Origin: an uncultured Flavobacteriaceae bacterium
GTDB lineage: Bacteria > Bacteroidota > Bacteroidia > Flavobacteriales > Flavobacteriaceae
Direction of reading: 5' to 3'
DNA: 42,369 nt
Assembly: GCA_913062575.1 (NCBI GenBank)
Contig: CAJXVT010000022.1
Location: 1 to 42,369 of the forward strand
Positions 7,818 to 16,252 of this stretch are shown here, in pieces. Each line of letters starts with the position of its first letter. Positions within the stretch are counted from its first letter, which is position 1. The notes below the pieces were generated by a model. The model did not search any database and was not told where the DNA came from. It saw only the letters and a program-made list of their open reading frames with translations. The position numbers were made by a program, and so were the translations under genes.

Positions 7818-10190
7818 TTACAGCCTTCTTCTGGCATCGTTTTTAGAGCTATTTCTTTTACTTGCCGTTTTTGCTTTCGAAGCAAAATTATAGGTCAATC
7901 CAACGTACATTTTTTGAGTCATTGGTTTGTCAGTCTTTTGTGTCGTGTAATTTTCAAACGTATTAAGACTACGGTATTTCTGGGTATTAAAAATATCATC
8001 AATCGTAATTTTGAATTGTAATTTTTTCTGTAGAAACGATTTTTTAAAGACTGCAATAAAACTATAAAAGCCTTCGTCTTCTTGAAATGGCGATGTGTAA
8101 GGAGAAATGTATCTTCCAATAAAATCTACATGTGTGCTTTTATTGATGGTGAAATTGTTAGAAAAATTGGTGTAAAAACTTGTCTTTTCAAAACCAGGTT
8201 GGTTGTTCTGGTCTAAAAATTTGGAATGATATACTGTTGCAGAATATTGCAAACGCCACCATTGGTTCACTTTTTTAGAGCTTCCATATTCCAATCCAAC
8301 TTCTATTTCTGTACCCACATTTCTATTTTTTAAATAAGCAATGTTGTTTTCTACAAAATACAGGGCATTGATATTATCAATGGTTCTGTTGTAATACAGA
8401 GAAACTACATTCTTTTTATGCTGATAGGTAACTTCAAAAGCATTTTTAAATTCAGGAGTTAAATCTGGGTTACCAACGATATAATTAAAATCGTTGACCT
8501 TTTGTATTTCATTACTCAATAACTGAAAAGAAGGACGCTCTAAACTTCTAGAATAGCTCGCAGACAACGATTGTGTAGGACTCAATTTTCTTGAATAGAA
8601 TACAGAAGGAAACCAATTGGTATAGTTTTGAGTTACCACAGCATTCGTATAGTTGTTCAATCTGTTTAGGTTGGTGTTTTCTACTCGAAATCCTACTTTT
8701 ATAAAATCCTTTTCAGAAATATCGCTACTTACTGATACATAACCTGCACTAATTTTCTCTTTATAAGCCAATGATGTTGTACGATTTGGATCGATAACAA
8801 AACCATTCTGTGCTTCATACTCAGTGATTAAATCATTGTCTTTATCTGTAGCTCCATATTTTAAACCAGCAGCTACTTTTGTTTTCTTTGATACTTGCCC
8901 AGTATAATCTGCTTGTAATGCATAACTAATTGCCGTAGATTCAGATTCATATTTCTCAAAAGTATCATCAAAATCACCAATAGAATAGATAGATTGTGTG
9001 GTTCTTTTTGCCGAATTACGTTGACTTAAATAATCTGCAAATACCTTTAGTGTTTGGCTATTGTTAATTTTCCAGGAATAGTTCAATACTGATGTAAACA
9101 TATTGTTTTTAGGAGTATTACTAGTTAGCACTTGCCCTTTATTGGTTAGCAAGCCATTATTGTAAAAATTCAAATCGGCATGAATAGGAGAATTTCTGTT
9201 TACTATAGCACTAAATATTTCAATTCCTAATTCGTGATTGCTTCCCAAACTACTCACAAAACCAAATTGTGAATAATGTCGCTGATCGTCGTAATTTTCT
9301 GTATTGAATGTTTCTATTTGGTTTTGTTGTTGGCTAAAATTAGAAAGGATGTTAATACGTCGCAAGCCAGTATAGCGAATATTGTTATAGTTTCCATAGA
9401 TGTTCCAAGTTTCTGCACCATAATTAAAATTTGTAGTTGCATAAGTTTGAAAATAGCCTTCTCCTGCAAATTTATAAGCAGTACGCACACTTCCGTTAAA
9501 ACCCAATCTTTTTTTTAGCAACACAATATTAATGCTACCACCTTTACTATTGGCATCTAATTGAGAAGATTTGTTGGTGCTAATTTCTACACTTTTTATA
9601 TTTTCTGATTTGATAGTACGCACATAATTAGCCAACTCTTCTCCAGATAAATTGATTTTTTTACCATTCACAAAAATCGCAACTGCTTCATTACGCATAC
9701 TAATGCTGTTTTCTTCTACCCAAATAAGTGGGGTTTGTCTTAAAACAGCCATTCCGTCATTATTTATTTTCAACGAACTGTTTTGTACATTAAAAATTAG
9801 TTTGTCTTCTTTTCTAGATAATAACGGTTTTGAAACAGTAATTTCTATACTATCTAGCATATTACTGTCTTCTTTCAATATCAGATTTCCTAAATGAATC
9901 GTTTTTGTAGCCGCTAGTGTCTGAGTAATACTTGTATAACCAATAAAACTAATGGATAACTCTACCTGTTGTGGTTTTTTTAGTGACAATTCAAAACTAC
10001 CGTCTGTCTTAGTAATTACCCCAGAAATTAATTGTTTTGTAGTTACATTTCTAAGAATAACATTGGCAAATTCTAAAGGAGTGTTTTCTTGATCTAGTAC
10101 TTTACCTGTAATTTGTTGTGCTTGGGTATTGTATACAGAAAGTAGTAAGAAAAAGCTTAATAAACGGATGGTACGTTGTATGATATGCAT
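7818..10190 (-). CDS. Outer-membrane beta-barrel receptor (TonB-receptor-like), trio A
   Basis: The 790-residue protein has a signal peptide (about 1-24, ending TQAQ). A carboxypeptidase-regulatory-like domain follows at 25-100 (ITGKVLDQENTPLEFANV), then a plug-like domain at about 120-225 (AIFVNGKKINLSGEEL, GGSINIVL), and a long barrel typical of the outer membrane beta-barrel family related to TonB-dependent receptors. After the last strand (MYVGLTYNF) there is a basic tail of about 20 residues rich in Lys and Arg. No SusD-like partner follows; instead a kinase and a LytTR regulator do, 12 bp downstream. That context suggests ligand sensing or uptake coupled to signalling, not plain glycan import (inference). 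Confidence 0.93.
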   Translation of the reverse strand: MHIIQRTIRLLSFFLLLSVYNTQAQQITGKVLDQENTPLEFANVILRNVTTKQLISGVITKTDGSFELSLKKPQQVELSISFIGYTSITQTLAATKTIHLGNLILKEDSNMLDSIEITVSKPLLSRKEDKLIFNVQNSSLKINNDGMAVLRQTPLIWVEENSISMRNEAVAIFVNGKKINLSGEELANYVRTIKSENIKSVEISTNKSSQLDANSKGGSINIVLLKKRLGFNGSVRTAYKFAGEGYFQTYATTNFNYGAETWNIYGNYNNIRYTGLRRINILSNFSQQQNQIETFNTENYDDQRHYSQFGFVSSLGSNHELGIEIFSAIVNRNSPIHADLNFYNNGLLTNKGQVLTSNTPKNNMFTSVLNYSWKINNSQTLKVFADYLSQRNSAKRTTQSIYSIGDFDDTFEKYESESTAISYALQADYTGQVSKKTKVAAGLKYGATDKDNDLITEYEAQNGFVIDPNRTTSLAYKEKISAGYVSVSSDISEKDFIKVGFRVENTNLNRLNNYTNAVVTQNYTNWFPSVFYSRKLSPTQSLSASYSRSLERPSFQLLSNEIQKVNDFNYIVGNPDLTPEFKNAFEVTYQHKKNVVSLYYNRTIDNINALYFVENNIAYLKNRNVGTEIEVGLEYGSSKKVNQWWRLQYSATVYHSKFLDQNNQPGFEKTSFYTNFSNNFTINKSTHVDFIGRYISPYTSPFQEDEGFYSFIAVFKKSFLQKKLQFKITIDDIFNTQKYRSLNTFENYTTQKTDKPMTQKMYVGLTYNFASKAKTASKRNSSKNDARRRL

Positions 10191-10280
10191 GGTATTTATT
10201 TTTTAATTTGATACAAGTGTACAACCACATTGTTCTTGTTTAGTTGCTAAATTGTTGAAACGCACATAGAAAGGATGAAC

Positions 10281-10319
10281 TGCACTTTTTTATCAAAACT
10301 TTCACATTTTTAAAGTGCA
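10281..10319. promoter_or_regulatory. Spaced inverted repeat in divergent promoter region
   Basis: TGCACTTT at 10281-10288 and its complement AAAGTGCA at 10312-10319 flank a 23-nt AT-rich spacer, between the divergent barrel receptor and FAD monooxygenase genes. It could be an operator for either gene or a weak hairpin. An 8-bp arm in AT-rich DNA is only modest evidence. Confidence 0.25.
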
Positions 10320-10363
10320 TGCTGTCATTTCTTCCTTTTACATTCGTTCTTTTATTTTCATAG

Positions 10364-11527
10364 ATGAACAATCAAGAGATAGCAATAATAGGAGCAGGAA
10401 TTGGCGGACTTACAACTGCCATTGCGTTACATAAAAAGGGGTTTACCAATATTACCATCTATGAACGTAGAACAACGGCCACAACTATGGGTGCTGGTTT
10501 AGTGTTGTGGGCAAATGCAGTTAAAATTTTAGAGAGACTAGATTTGCTAGATTCTATAGAAGAAATAGGAGGAAAGCTAGAACAAATGCAGCGCTATACT
10601 TCAGAAAATGAATTTTTAGGCGCTATAAATGTAAAAACGATCAATACCGTTATTGGAGCCACAAGCTTTTCTGTGAGTAGAGCAGATTTACAAGAAGTAT
10701 TATTAGAAAAAGCAGTCCAATTAAAAATAGCCATTGTGTATAAGCAGGCTGTAAAAAAAATGATTTCTGATACAAAAAAAACAACTATTATTTTTGAAAC
10801 TGATACACGCATTACACCAGATATTGTGATTGGTGCCGATGGAAGAATGAATTCTATCGCTAGAAAATATGTGGTAGGAGATAACACACCAATCTATCAG
10901 AATTTTGTGAATTGGATTGGTATTGTAGAATTACAAAAACCAACATTTTTAGAAAACAATGTATTGGATTTTTGGGGCGTTGGACAACGTTTTGGCTTGG
11001 TACCCATAAATGCTCACAAAGCTTATTGGGCTGGAGGAATGGCATTGCCTTTAAATGCCCCAGAAAAAAAAGGAGATTACAAAAAAGATCTTGATAGCAT
11101 GTTTGGTTCTTGGTCTCCAAAGATTAAAGAAATCATTGCATTAACACCTTCAGAAAACATTAAATATATAGAAGTATTTGATCACAACCCAACCAATGTT
11201 TGGCATAAAGACAGGGTTTGTTTGTTGGGAGATGCAGCACATGCAACATTACCAACCTCTGGACAAGGTGCTTGCCAAGCCATAGAAGATGCTTGGCATT
11301 TTGCTACTTGTTTAGCTACCGAAGAAAGTGTAGAAACAGCATTTAAGAGTTTTAAAGCACTTCGTTTTAATAAAACTACCAGCATAACCATGGCAGGTAG
11401 AAACTTGGCTACTTCTTTATTTAATACAGATGCTATATATTGCCAACAAAGAAATGCCCAAGCCAAACAAACAGATTATAAAAATGCCAGCCAAGGTATT
11501 GCACAATTATGGGGAAGTGGTTTGTAG
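10364..11527 (+). CDS. FAD-dependent monooxygenase (PHBH/TetX-like group)
   Basis: The 387-residue flavoprotein has the dinucleotide-binding motif GAGIGGLTTAIALHKKG at 10-26, a GADGRMNSIARKY motif near 159-171, and the second FAD motif VCLLGDAAHATLPTSGQGAC near 285-304. These are class A flavin monooxygenase hallmarks, which hydroxylate aromatic or polycyclic substrates using NAD(P)H and oxygen. Length is normal for the group. There is no signal peptide, so it acts in the cytoplasm. It is transcribed alone, divergent from trio A. The family also contains tetracycline-inactivating TetX enzymes, but nothing here proves that activity. A decayed copy of its 3' end lies near 20750. Confidence 0.92.
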   Translation: MNNQEIAIIGAGIGGLTTAIALHKKGFTNITIYERRTTATTMGAGLVLWANAVKILERLDLLDSIEEIGGKLEQMQRYTSENEFLGAINVKTINTVIGATSFSVSRADLQEVLLEKAVQLKIAIVYKQAVKKMISDTKKTTIIFETDTRITPDIVIGADGRMNSIARKYVVGDNTPIYQNFVNWIGIVELQKPTFLENNVLDFWGVGQRFGLVPINAHKAYWAGGMALPLNAPEKKGDYKKDLDSMFGSWSPKIKEIIALTPSENIKYIEVFDHNPTNVWHKDRVCLLGDAAHATLPTSGQGACQAIEDAWHFATCLATEESVETAFKSFKALRFNKTTSITMAGRNLATSLFNTDAIYCQQRNAQAKQTDYKNASQGIAQLWGSGL

Positions 11528-11570
11528 GAAACCGCAGTTTTTAGTATTTTATTAACTAGCATATATCTTG

Positions 11571-11591
11571 AATAATTGTAGCTATGCATTT
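11571..11591 (+). promoter_or_regulatory. Shared 21-nt upstream block (PD40 gene 1)
   Basis: A 21-nt block from AATAATTG to ATGCATTT occurs identically at 17058-17078 upstream of the third PD40 lipoprotein. In both places a TTAACTA lies 19 nt earlier and the start codon about 35 nt later. It is probably a common promoter or 5' leader inherited with the paralogues. Confidence 0.45.
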
Positions 11592-11627
11592 TTAATAAAA
11601 TAGCCAACAATTTAAAAAGTTTAAACA

Positions 11628-12569
11628 ATGAAAAATGGATCTTTTATTTTGATATGTATATGCGCACTATTTTTAAATGCTTGTAATACTAAAAAACAAA
11701 ACACACAAAAAAGTGATGCTCCAAATACTGCAGAAACCTATCTAGGGCAAAAGCCACCGAGTTTAACTGCTGAGATTTTTGCTCCTGGAATTATTTCAAT
11801 AAGTGGAAGATCAGAGCATGGAATCTCGTTTTCTCCAAATTTAGATGAAGTTTATTTTTCTGCTAACCATAAAGACGAAGATCCTAGTATCTATCATTCA
11901 AAAATAGAAAACAACAAGTGGAAACCAGTTCAAAGACTAGACTTTACAGAAGGCAAAAGAGTGGGAGAAATGCATCCGTTTATTAGCCCAAAAGGAGATA
12001 AGATTTTTTTTACTGCTCATAACGAATTTACCTTGCCAGAACATAAAGAATCAGTGAAGATTTGGACTGTAAATCGTCTAGGAAATTCTTGGAGTACAGC
12101 AACACAACTTGATTCTCCAATTAATAATGGTTTCGGATTTTATTCGAATCAAGCAAAGAATGGTGATTTGTATTATACAAATGTATCTAAATGGAAAATG
12201 TATTATGCCCCAAATAAAAATGGAAAATTCCCAGAAATTGTCGAAGTTGGAATCGAATCTGGCTTACATGGTTTTATTTCACCAACTCAAGATTATATTG
12301 TAGTAAATTCTAGAAACAGAGAAAATGCTGAAAGAAAAAGTGATATCTATGTTTATTTTAAAGAAAAAGACGAATCATGGTCCAAAGCAATAAACCTTGG
12401 AAGTGAAGTGAATTCTAATTTCGGAGAAACATGCCCAAGTATTACTCCAGATGGTAAATACTTATTCTTTAGCAGATACAATGAAGAAGGTGGAGTGCCA
12501 AACTTTTATTGGGCAAGTACTGAAGTTATCAGCAAGTTAAAAAAGGCCTATTTTAATAAAGAACAATAA
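11628..12569 (+). CDS. PD40/TolB-like propeller lipoprotein 1
   Basis: The 313-residue lipoprotein has the leader CALFLNAC with lipidation at Cys19, then a variable linker and [17 protein letters not shown], a motif shared with two paralogues downstream. WD40-like (PD40) propeller blades follow, such as [39 protein letters not shown] and [14 protein letters not shown]. Such proteins form beta-propellers in the periplasm or at the outer membrane and act as binding scaffolds; no enzymatic residues are evident. The next paralogue begins about 75 bp downstream, so the genes may be co-transcribed. Function is unknown. Confidence 0.88.
   Translation: MKNGSFILICICALFLNACNTKKQNTQKSDAPNTAETYLGQKPPSLTAEIFAPGIISISGRSEHGISFSPNLDEVYFSANHKDEDPSIYHSKIENNKWKPVQRLDFTEGKRVGEMHPFISPKGDKIFFTAHNEFTLPEHKESVKIWTVNRLGNSWSTATQLDSPINNGFGFYSNQAKNGDLYYTNVSKWKMYYAPNKNGKFPEIVEVGIESGLHGFISPTQDYIVVNSRNRENAERKSDIYVYFKEKDESWSKAINLGSEVNSNFGETCPSITPDGKYLFFSRYNEEGGVPNFYWASTEVISKLKKAYFNKEQ
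11664..11683 (+). repeat. 20-nt leader-peptide repeat, copy 1
   Basis: GCACTATTTTTAAATGCTTG encodes the core of the lipoprotein leader (ALFLNAC) and is identical at 16292-16311 in a gene whose mature protein is unrelated. Confidence 0.7.
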
Positions 12570-12643
12570 ATTTAGCAAACATCATTTTAATGCGAATTCA
12601 ATATCCGTTTGTCAACAAAGAATCAAATAAATACCATATAATA

Positions 12644-13516
12644 ATGAAAAAAGGATCATTTACTTTAATAGCTTTATGTGCACTATTTTTAGGTGCCTGT
12701 AACACTAATAAAAAACCCAAAAAAGAACGTACTACAAGAATCAATAAAGAAATTTATCTTGGACAAAAACCACCAGGTTTAACACCAGAATTGTTTGCGC
12801 CAGAAATTATTAAAACTGAATTTAGACAGGCAGCAGGTGTCTTTTCTCCAGATTTAAAGGAATTCTATTTTAGAAGAAGAGGAGGAGCTTATGAAAAGAA
12901 TGCATTGGTTGTTGTGAAGTTAGAAGACAACAAATGGACAGAATCACTTGTTGCGAAAAGAGCTGGAGAACCCTTTGTATCACAAGATGGAAAAACCTTA
13001 TTCTTGGGAAAAAAATATAGTGAGCGAACTGCTTCTGGTTGGTCTGAAGCAAAAAGTCTTGGTGCTCCTTTTGATAAATTCCGAATTATGCGACTTACTG
13101 TTGCAGCTAACGGAACCTATTATTTTGATGAAGCCAGTGAATCTGGGCCACTTCGTTATTCAAGAATGATAAATGGAACCTATGAAGAACCTAAAGCGGT
13201 AGCTATTGAAGATATTGGAGATTGGAATGCACACCCATATATTGCTCCAGATGAATCTTATATAATCTGGGATGATCAAAGAGAAAAAGGTGGATATGGT
13301 GGTGCCGATTTATACATTTCTTTTCGCCAAAAAGATAGTTCTTGGGGAGCTTCAATTAATTTAGGCGATACCATAAACACAGAATTTGCTGAAGCTTATG
13401 GTAGCATCACACCAGATGGAAAATATTTCTTCTTTCATAGAGGTTATGGAGGTAACAGAGCAGATATCTATTGGGTTGATGCTAAAGTGATACTGGACCT
13501 TAATCCAAATAAATAA
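12644..13516 (+). CDS. PD40/TolB-like propeller lipoprotein 2
   Basis: About 290 residues from the ATG at 12644. That start gives an immediate lipoprotein leader (MKKGSF to CALFLGAC, Cys19), whereas the upstream in-frame ATG at 12590 adds 18 residues that would disrupt the signal. The mature part carries YLGQKPPGLTPELFAPE, then propeller blades GVFSPDLKEFYFRRRGG, IAPDESYIIWDDQR and ITPDGKYFFFHRGYGG. It is closest to the paralogue at 17112, sharing the FRRRGG and FFFHR motifs. The MORN-repeat gene starts 5 bp after its stop, so the two are probably an operon. Confidence 0.88.
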   Translation: MKKGSFTLIALCALFLGACNTNKKPKKERTTRINKEIYLGQKPPGLTPELFAPEIIKTEFRQAAGVFSPDLKEFYFRRRGGAYEKNALVVVKLEDNKWTESLVAKRAGEPFVSQDGKTLFLGKKYSERTASGWSEAKSLGAPFDKFRIMRLTVAANGTYYFDEASESGPLRYSRMINGTYEEPKAVAIEDIGDWNAHPYIAPDESYIIWDDQREKGGYGGADLYISFRQKDSSWGASINLGDTINTEFAEAYGSITPDGKYFFFHRGYGGNRADIYWVDAKVILDLNPNK

Positions 13517-13521
13517 GAAAC

Positions 13522-14346
13522 ATGAAAAAAGCAATAATAGGTATTGTAGTGTTATTATTTACAATAAGTAGTTACGCGCAAGAACACAACGTATATTATG
13601 ACAACGGTGCTTTAAAAGTAGCAGGAACAAAAACAAATGGCGTAGATACAGGCATCTGGAACTACTATTTTGAAAATGGTAAAATTAGCAAAACCGGTAA
13701 TTATACCATTGGAAAGCTAGATGGCCTATGGAAATACTATTACGATTCTGGTGTATTAAGAATTATTGGAAGTTATAAAAACGGAAAAGACTTAGGCCTT
13801 TGGAAATACTACCACAACAATGGCGCGTTAAGAGCTATAGGAGACTATACCAACGGGAAACAAACTGGGCTATGGAAATACTACCATAAAAATAAAGCGT
13901 TGCGTAAAGTGGGACGTAAAGTAAAGGGTGTTGATCTTGGAGAATGGAATTTCTATGATGATAAAGGGACGCTGGTAAAAACTGAAATTAAAATTGATGA
14001 CAAAAAAGCAATTGAAGCACAAATCAATTTATATTTTGAAGGTTCTCGTACCGACAACCCAGATTTGCTAAGAAAAGCATTTCACCCAAATGCTACTTTA
14101 AAGTTTATCAATGGGAATGGTGACTATACAGAGAGAACTATAGAAACATTCTTCTCTTACTTTACAAACACCAAAACCAGATCTTTTGAAAGTAAAATCT
14201 ACTATATAGATGTAGCTGGTACTACTGCCAATGTAAAGCTGTCTACCAAGTATAAAACCTACCAATATATAGATTATATGAACATGCTTAAAACTAAAGA
14301 TGGTTGGAAAATTGTAAGTAAAATATCACATAAAGAAGTCTTTTAA
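13522..14346 (+). CDS. MORN-like repeat protein fused to NTF2-like (lumazine-binding-like) domain
   Basis: The 274-residue protein has a signal peptide (about 1-19, ending SSYAQ). Five to six tandem repeats of about 23 residues follow at 24-150, of the MORN-variant type (GLWKYYYDSGVLRIIGSY), as in YwqK-like proteins. A C-terminal NTF2-fold domain of the 'putative lumazine-binding' type occupies about 160-274, with YFEGSRTDNPDLLRKAFHP and DGWKIVSKI. The repeats likely form a beta-sheet interaction surface; the NTF2-like part could bind a small ligand. It is predicted to be periplasmic. It sits 5 bp behind a PD40 lipoprotein, and a strong terminator follows at 14391. Confidence 0.85.
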   Translation: MKKAIIGIVVLLFTISSYAQEHNVYYDNGALKVAGTKTNGVDTGIWNYYFENGKISKTGNYTIGKLDGLWKYYYDSGVLRIIGSYKNGKDLGLWKYYHNNGALRAIGDYTNGKQTGLWKYYHKNKALRKVGRKVKGVDLGEWNFYDDKGTLVKTEIKIDDKKAIEAQINLYFEGSRTDNPDLLRKAFHPNATLKFINGNGDYTERTIETFFSYFTNTKTRSFESKIYYIDVAGTTANVKLSTKYKTYQYIDYMNMLKTKDGWKIVSKISHKEVF

Positions 14347-14390
14347 AGAGCAAGAAGAAGAATCTTATAGTATCACTTACATAGAATAAT

Positions 14391-14418
14391 AAAAACAGGT
14401 AGAAATACCTGTTTTTTT
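14391..14418 (+). terminator. Rho-independent terminator after MORN/NTF2 gene
   Basis: An A-rich arm with ACAGGTA pairs with TACCTGT around a GAAA tetraloop, and seven T residues follow. It lies 45 nt after the stop codon at 14346. Confidence 0.85.
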
Positions 14419-14550
14419 GCTTTTCTAGCTACTTATTGACAATTATCATATTTGGACTTTAAAATTGATGATTACTTCTTCGAAAAAAAACTAAGCGAAC
14501 ACCGTATACAATTCATAGCTAGTACAAGCTAGCTTACAAAATTCTTCGCT

Positions 14551-14585
14551 GTTTTCTAGTTGGTTTTACAGGCACTAAATTATGT
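14551..14585 (+). repeat. Interspersed repeat, copy 1 (diverged)
   Basis: TTTTCTAGTTGGTTTTA followed by GCACTAAATTA matches the copy at about 15547-15578 with a few changes. Weaker similarity continues for about 40 nt downstream. Confidence 0.6.
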
Positions 14586-14694
14586 GCTTACTTACCTAAC
14601 AGAATCATACACATAACCGCAGTGCTAAATCCTTGAGGCAACCATTCATTTAAAGTTTTCGTCTTGTTTAAGAAAGAACTTTAAAAAAGAAGCT

Positions 14695-15483
14695 ATGATG
14701 ACTAAAAAACAATTCTGGAACCAACTCTTACTTTTTGTATTAGCACTCTTACTAATTCTAGTAACAAGAGAATATTTTTCGCATCAACTCATCGAATATG
14801 GAATTGAGTCGTATCAAACACACCTACTTTTAGGTATTGGGGCAAACATTGTCTTAATTTTTATCTCCTATTTTTTTATCAAGAAAAACGGACTTCTAAA
14901 AATAGCTGGAATCAAAGGAACAAAACTAAAACGTTGGTATTTGTTACTATTTCCATTTGTGTTTTTAGTAGTACTCAATGTATTGTTAATGGACGACATC
15001 AATACAGCTATTCTTTTTCCGAACATATTATTTCTTTTAATGTATTGCATATCCATTGGGTTTGCAGAAGAGTTGAGTATTCGAGGTTTTTTGCAATCGC
15101 ATTTAATTAATTACTTAGGAAACACAAAAAAGAATATTATTTTTTCCATTTTCGCTGCTGCCCTTTTTTTTGGACTGATACACCTATTAAATTTTGATAA
15201 AGGAATGTATGGAGAAGTATCACAAGTTTTCTTTGCCACCTTTATTGGTATCATGTTTGGTGTGGTTTTGGTGATTACAAAAAGAATATATCCTTTAATT
15301 ATTGTGCATGCGGTGATTGATTTTGTAGCAAAATTAGATGCAACCGGTCTCCCTATTAAAGAAAAGATTAGCCAATCAATGTCAATAGAAAATGCAGTTT
15401 TTACTGTCTTACTTACGTTGCCTTGTTTATTGTATGGAATATTTCTTATGAAAAAGTATCAATTGACAGCAGGGAAGGAATAG
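14695..15483 (+). CDS. CPBP family intramembrane metalloprotease 1
   Basis: The 262-residue integral membrane protein has about seven to eight hydrophobic helices and all three CPBP (CAAX protease and bacteriocin-processing) motifs: EELSIR at 125-130, FGLIH at 159-163 and HAVID at 205-209. The family includes Rce1-like prenyl-protein proteases and bacterial proteins linked to bacteriocin self-immunity. The first two codons are both ATG, so the start could be 14695 or 14698. It is preceded by a long spacer and followed by a 17-bp inverted repeat. No bacteriocin precursor is evident next to it, so the substrate is unknown. Confidence 0.92.
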   Translation: MMTKKQFWNQLLLFVLALLLILVTREYFSHQLIEYGIESYQTHLLLGIGANIVLIFISYFFIKKNGLLKIAGIKGTKLKRWYLLLFPFVFLVVLNVLLMDDINTAILFPNILFLLMYCISIGFAEELSIRGFLQSHLINYLGNTKKNIIFSIFAAALFFGLIHLLNFDKGMYGEVSQVFFATFIGIMFGVVLVITKRIYPLIIVHAVIDFVAKLDATGLPIKEKISQSMSIENAVFTVLLTLPCLLYGIFLMKKYQLTAGKE

Positions 15484-15520
15484 CACTAAGCAGAACAACA
15501 TTTACAATTATTGCTTCTAC

Positions 15521-15562
15521 AAAACCAACTAGAAAATCCTTCCAAATTTTCTAGTTGGTTTT
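15521..15562. terminator. Perfect 17-bp hairpin, possible bidirectional terminator
   Basis: AAAACCAACTAGAAAAT at 15521-15537 pairs exactly with 15546-15562 across an 8-nt loop. The right arm is part of an interspersed repeat and is followed by ATATG, not a clean T-run. It could be a terminator for the protease gene (stop at 15483) or a repeat element with terminator activity. Confidence 0.55.
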
Positions 15563-15580
15563 ATATGTACTAAATTAGTT
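15547..15580 (+). repeat. Interspersed repeat, copy 2
   Basis: The core TAGTTGGTTTTATATGTAC at 15552-15570 is identical to 22475-22493 and resembles 14557-14575. Here it forms the right arm of a hairpin, unlike the other copies, which have no matching left arm. Confidence 0.65.
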
Positions 15581-15655
15581 GCTTTATCAACAAAAAGAAA
15601 CCTACACAAATGTGTATGTTCTATGTAATACAAACCGAACAAAATTCAAACAAAA

Positions 15656-16078
15656 GTGGAAATAAAAGCAATTAAATCAACTCTTGAAGATTATGCCAGA
15701 GCTTATTGTTCAAAAGACATTGAATCTTTAATGAATGTCTTTGATGATACTGGTAATATTTCTGTTATTGGAACTGGAGCAGACGAACTTTGTGTTGGAT
15801 CAAATGAAGTGAGAGATTTATTCTTAAGAAATTTTGAAGAAGCAACTGCAACTCAATTTGAATGGAAATGGTTAGATATACGTATTTCGGATAATCATGC
15901 AGTTGTATCAGTTACTTTGAAAATACACCTTGTACACAAAGGAAATAATCTTAAAGTACCAATTCGATGGACTGTGGTCCTTAAAAATAAAAACGGAAAA
16001 TGGGTTTGGATTCACAGAAATGCTTCAACTGCTGCTAGCAGTCAAGAGGAAGGGCAAGCATATCCAAAAGATAATTAA
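15656..16078 (+). CDS. SnoaL/NTF2-like domain protein
   Basis: The 140-residue cytoplasmic protein of the SnoaL-like/nuclear transport factor 2 superfamily begins with a helix followed by YARAYCSKDIESLMNVFDD. The conserved GSNEVRDLFLRNFEEA is near 50-65, and terminal strands include NHAVVSVTLKIHLVH and GKWVWIHRNAS. Such cone-shaped folds bind small hydrophobic ligands or catalyse isomerisation. The likely start is GTG: the only nearby in-frame ATG upstream is followed at once by a stop, and the next ATG would remove the first helix. It is transcribed alone. The ligand is unknown. Confidence 0.85.
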   Translation: MEIKAIKSTLEDYARAYCSKDIESLMNVFDDTGNISVIGTGADELCVGSNEVRDLFLRNFEEATATQFEWKWLDIRISDNHAVVSVTLKIHLVHKGNNLKVPIRWTVVLKNKNGKWVWIHRNASTAASSQEEGQAYPKDN

Positions 16079-16252
16079 AAACGATTCCTGAATTCTTTCT
16101 TCTTTCTCATTTCATGGTCTTTTTAAAGTTAATTGTAAGGAAATTAATCAAATTTGCAATTCACAACATAAATGCTACAGTTGATTACATCTCTTTTTTT
16201 TTAGAGTTATTTGATCTCTACTATTGCGCTTTTAAATTCAAAAAAGTAAACA

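Larger units (their letters stand above)
14347..14694 (+). other. Intergenic region: terminator and interspersed repeat
   Basis: These 348 nt contain the terminator at 14391-14418, a short palindrome (AGCTAG, 6-nt gap, CTAGCT) at 14517-14534, and one copy of an interspersed repeat from about 14551. No open frame with plausible start and length was found. Confidence 0.7.
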
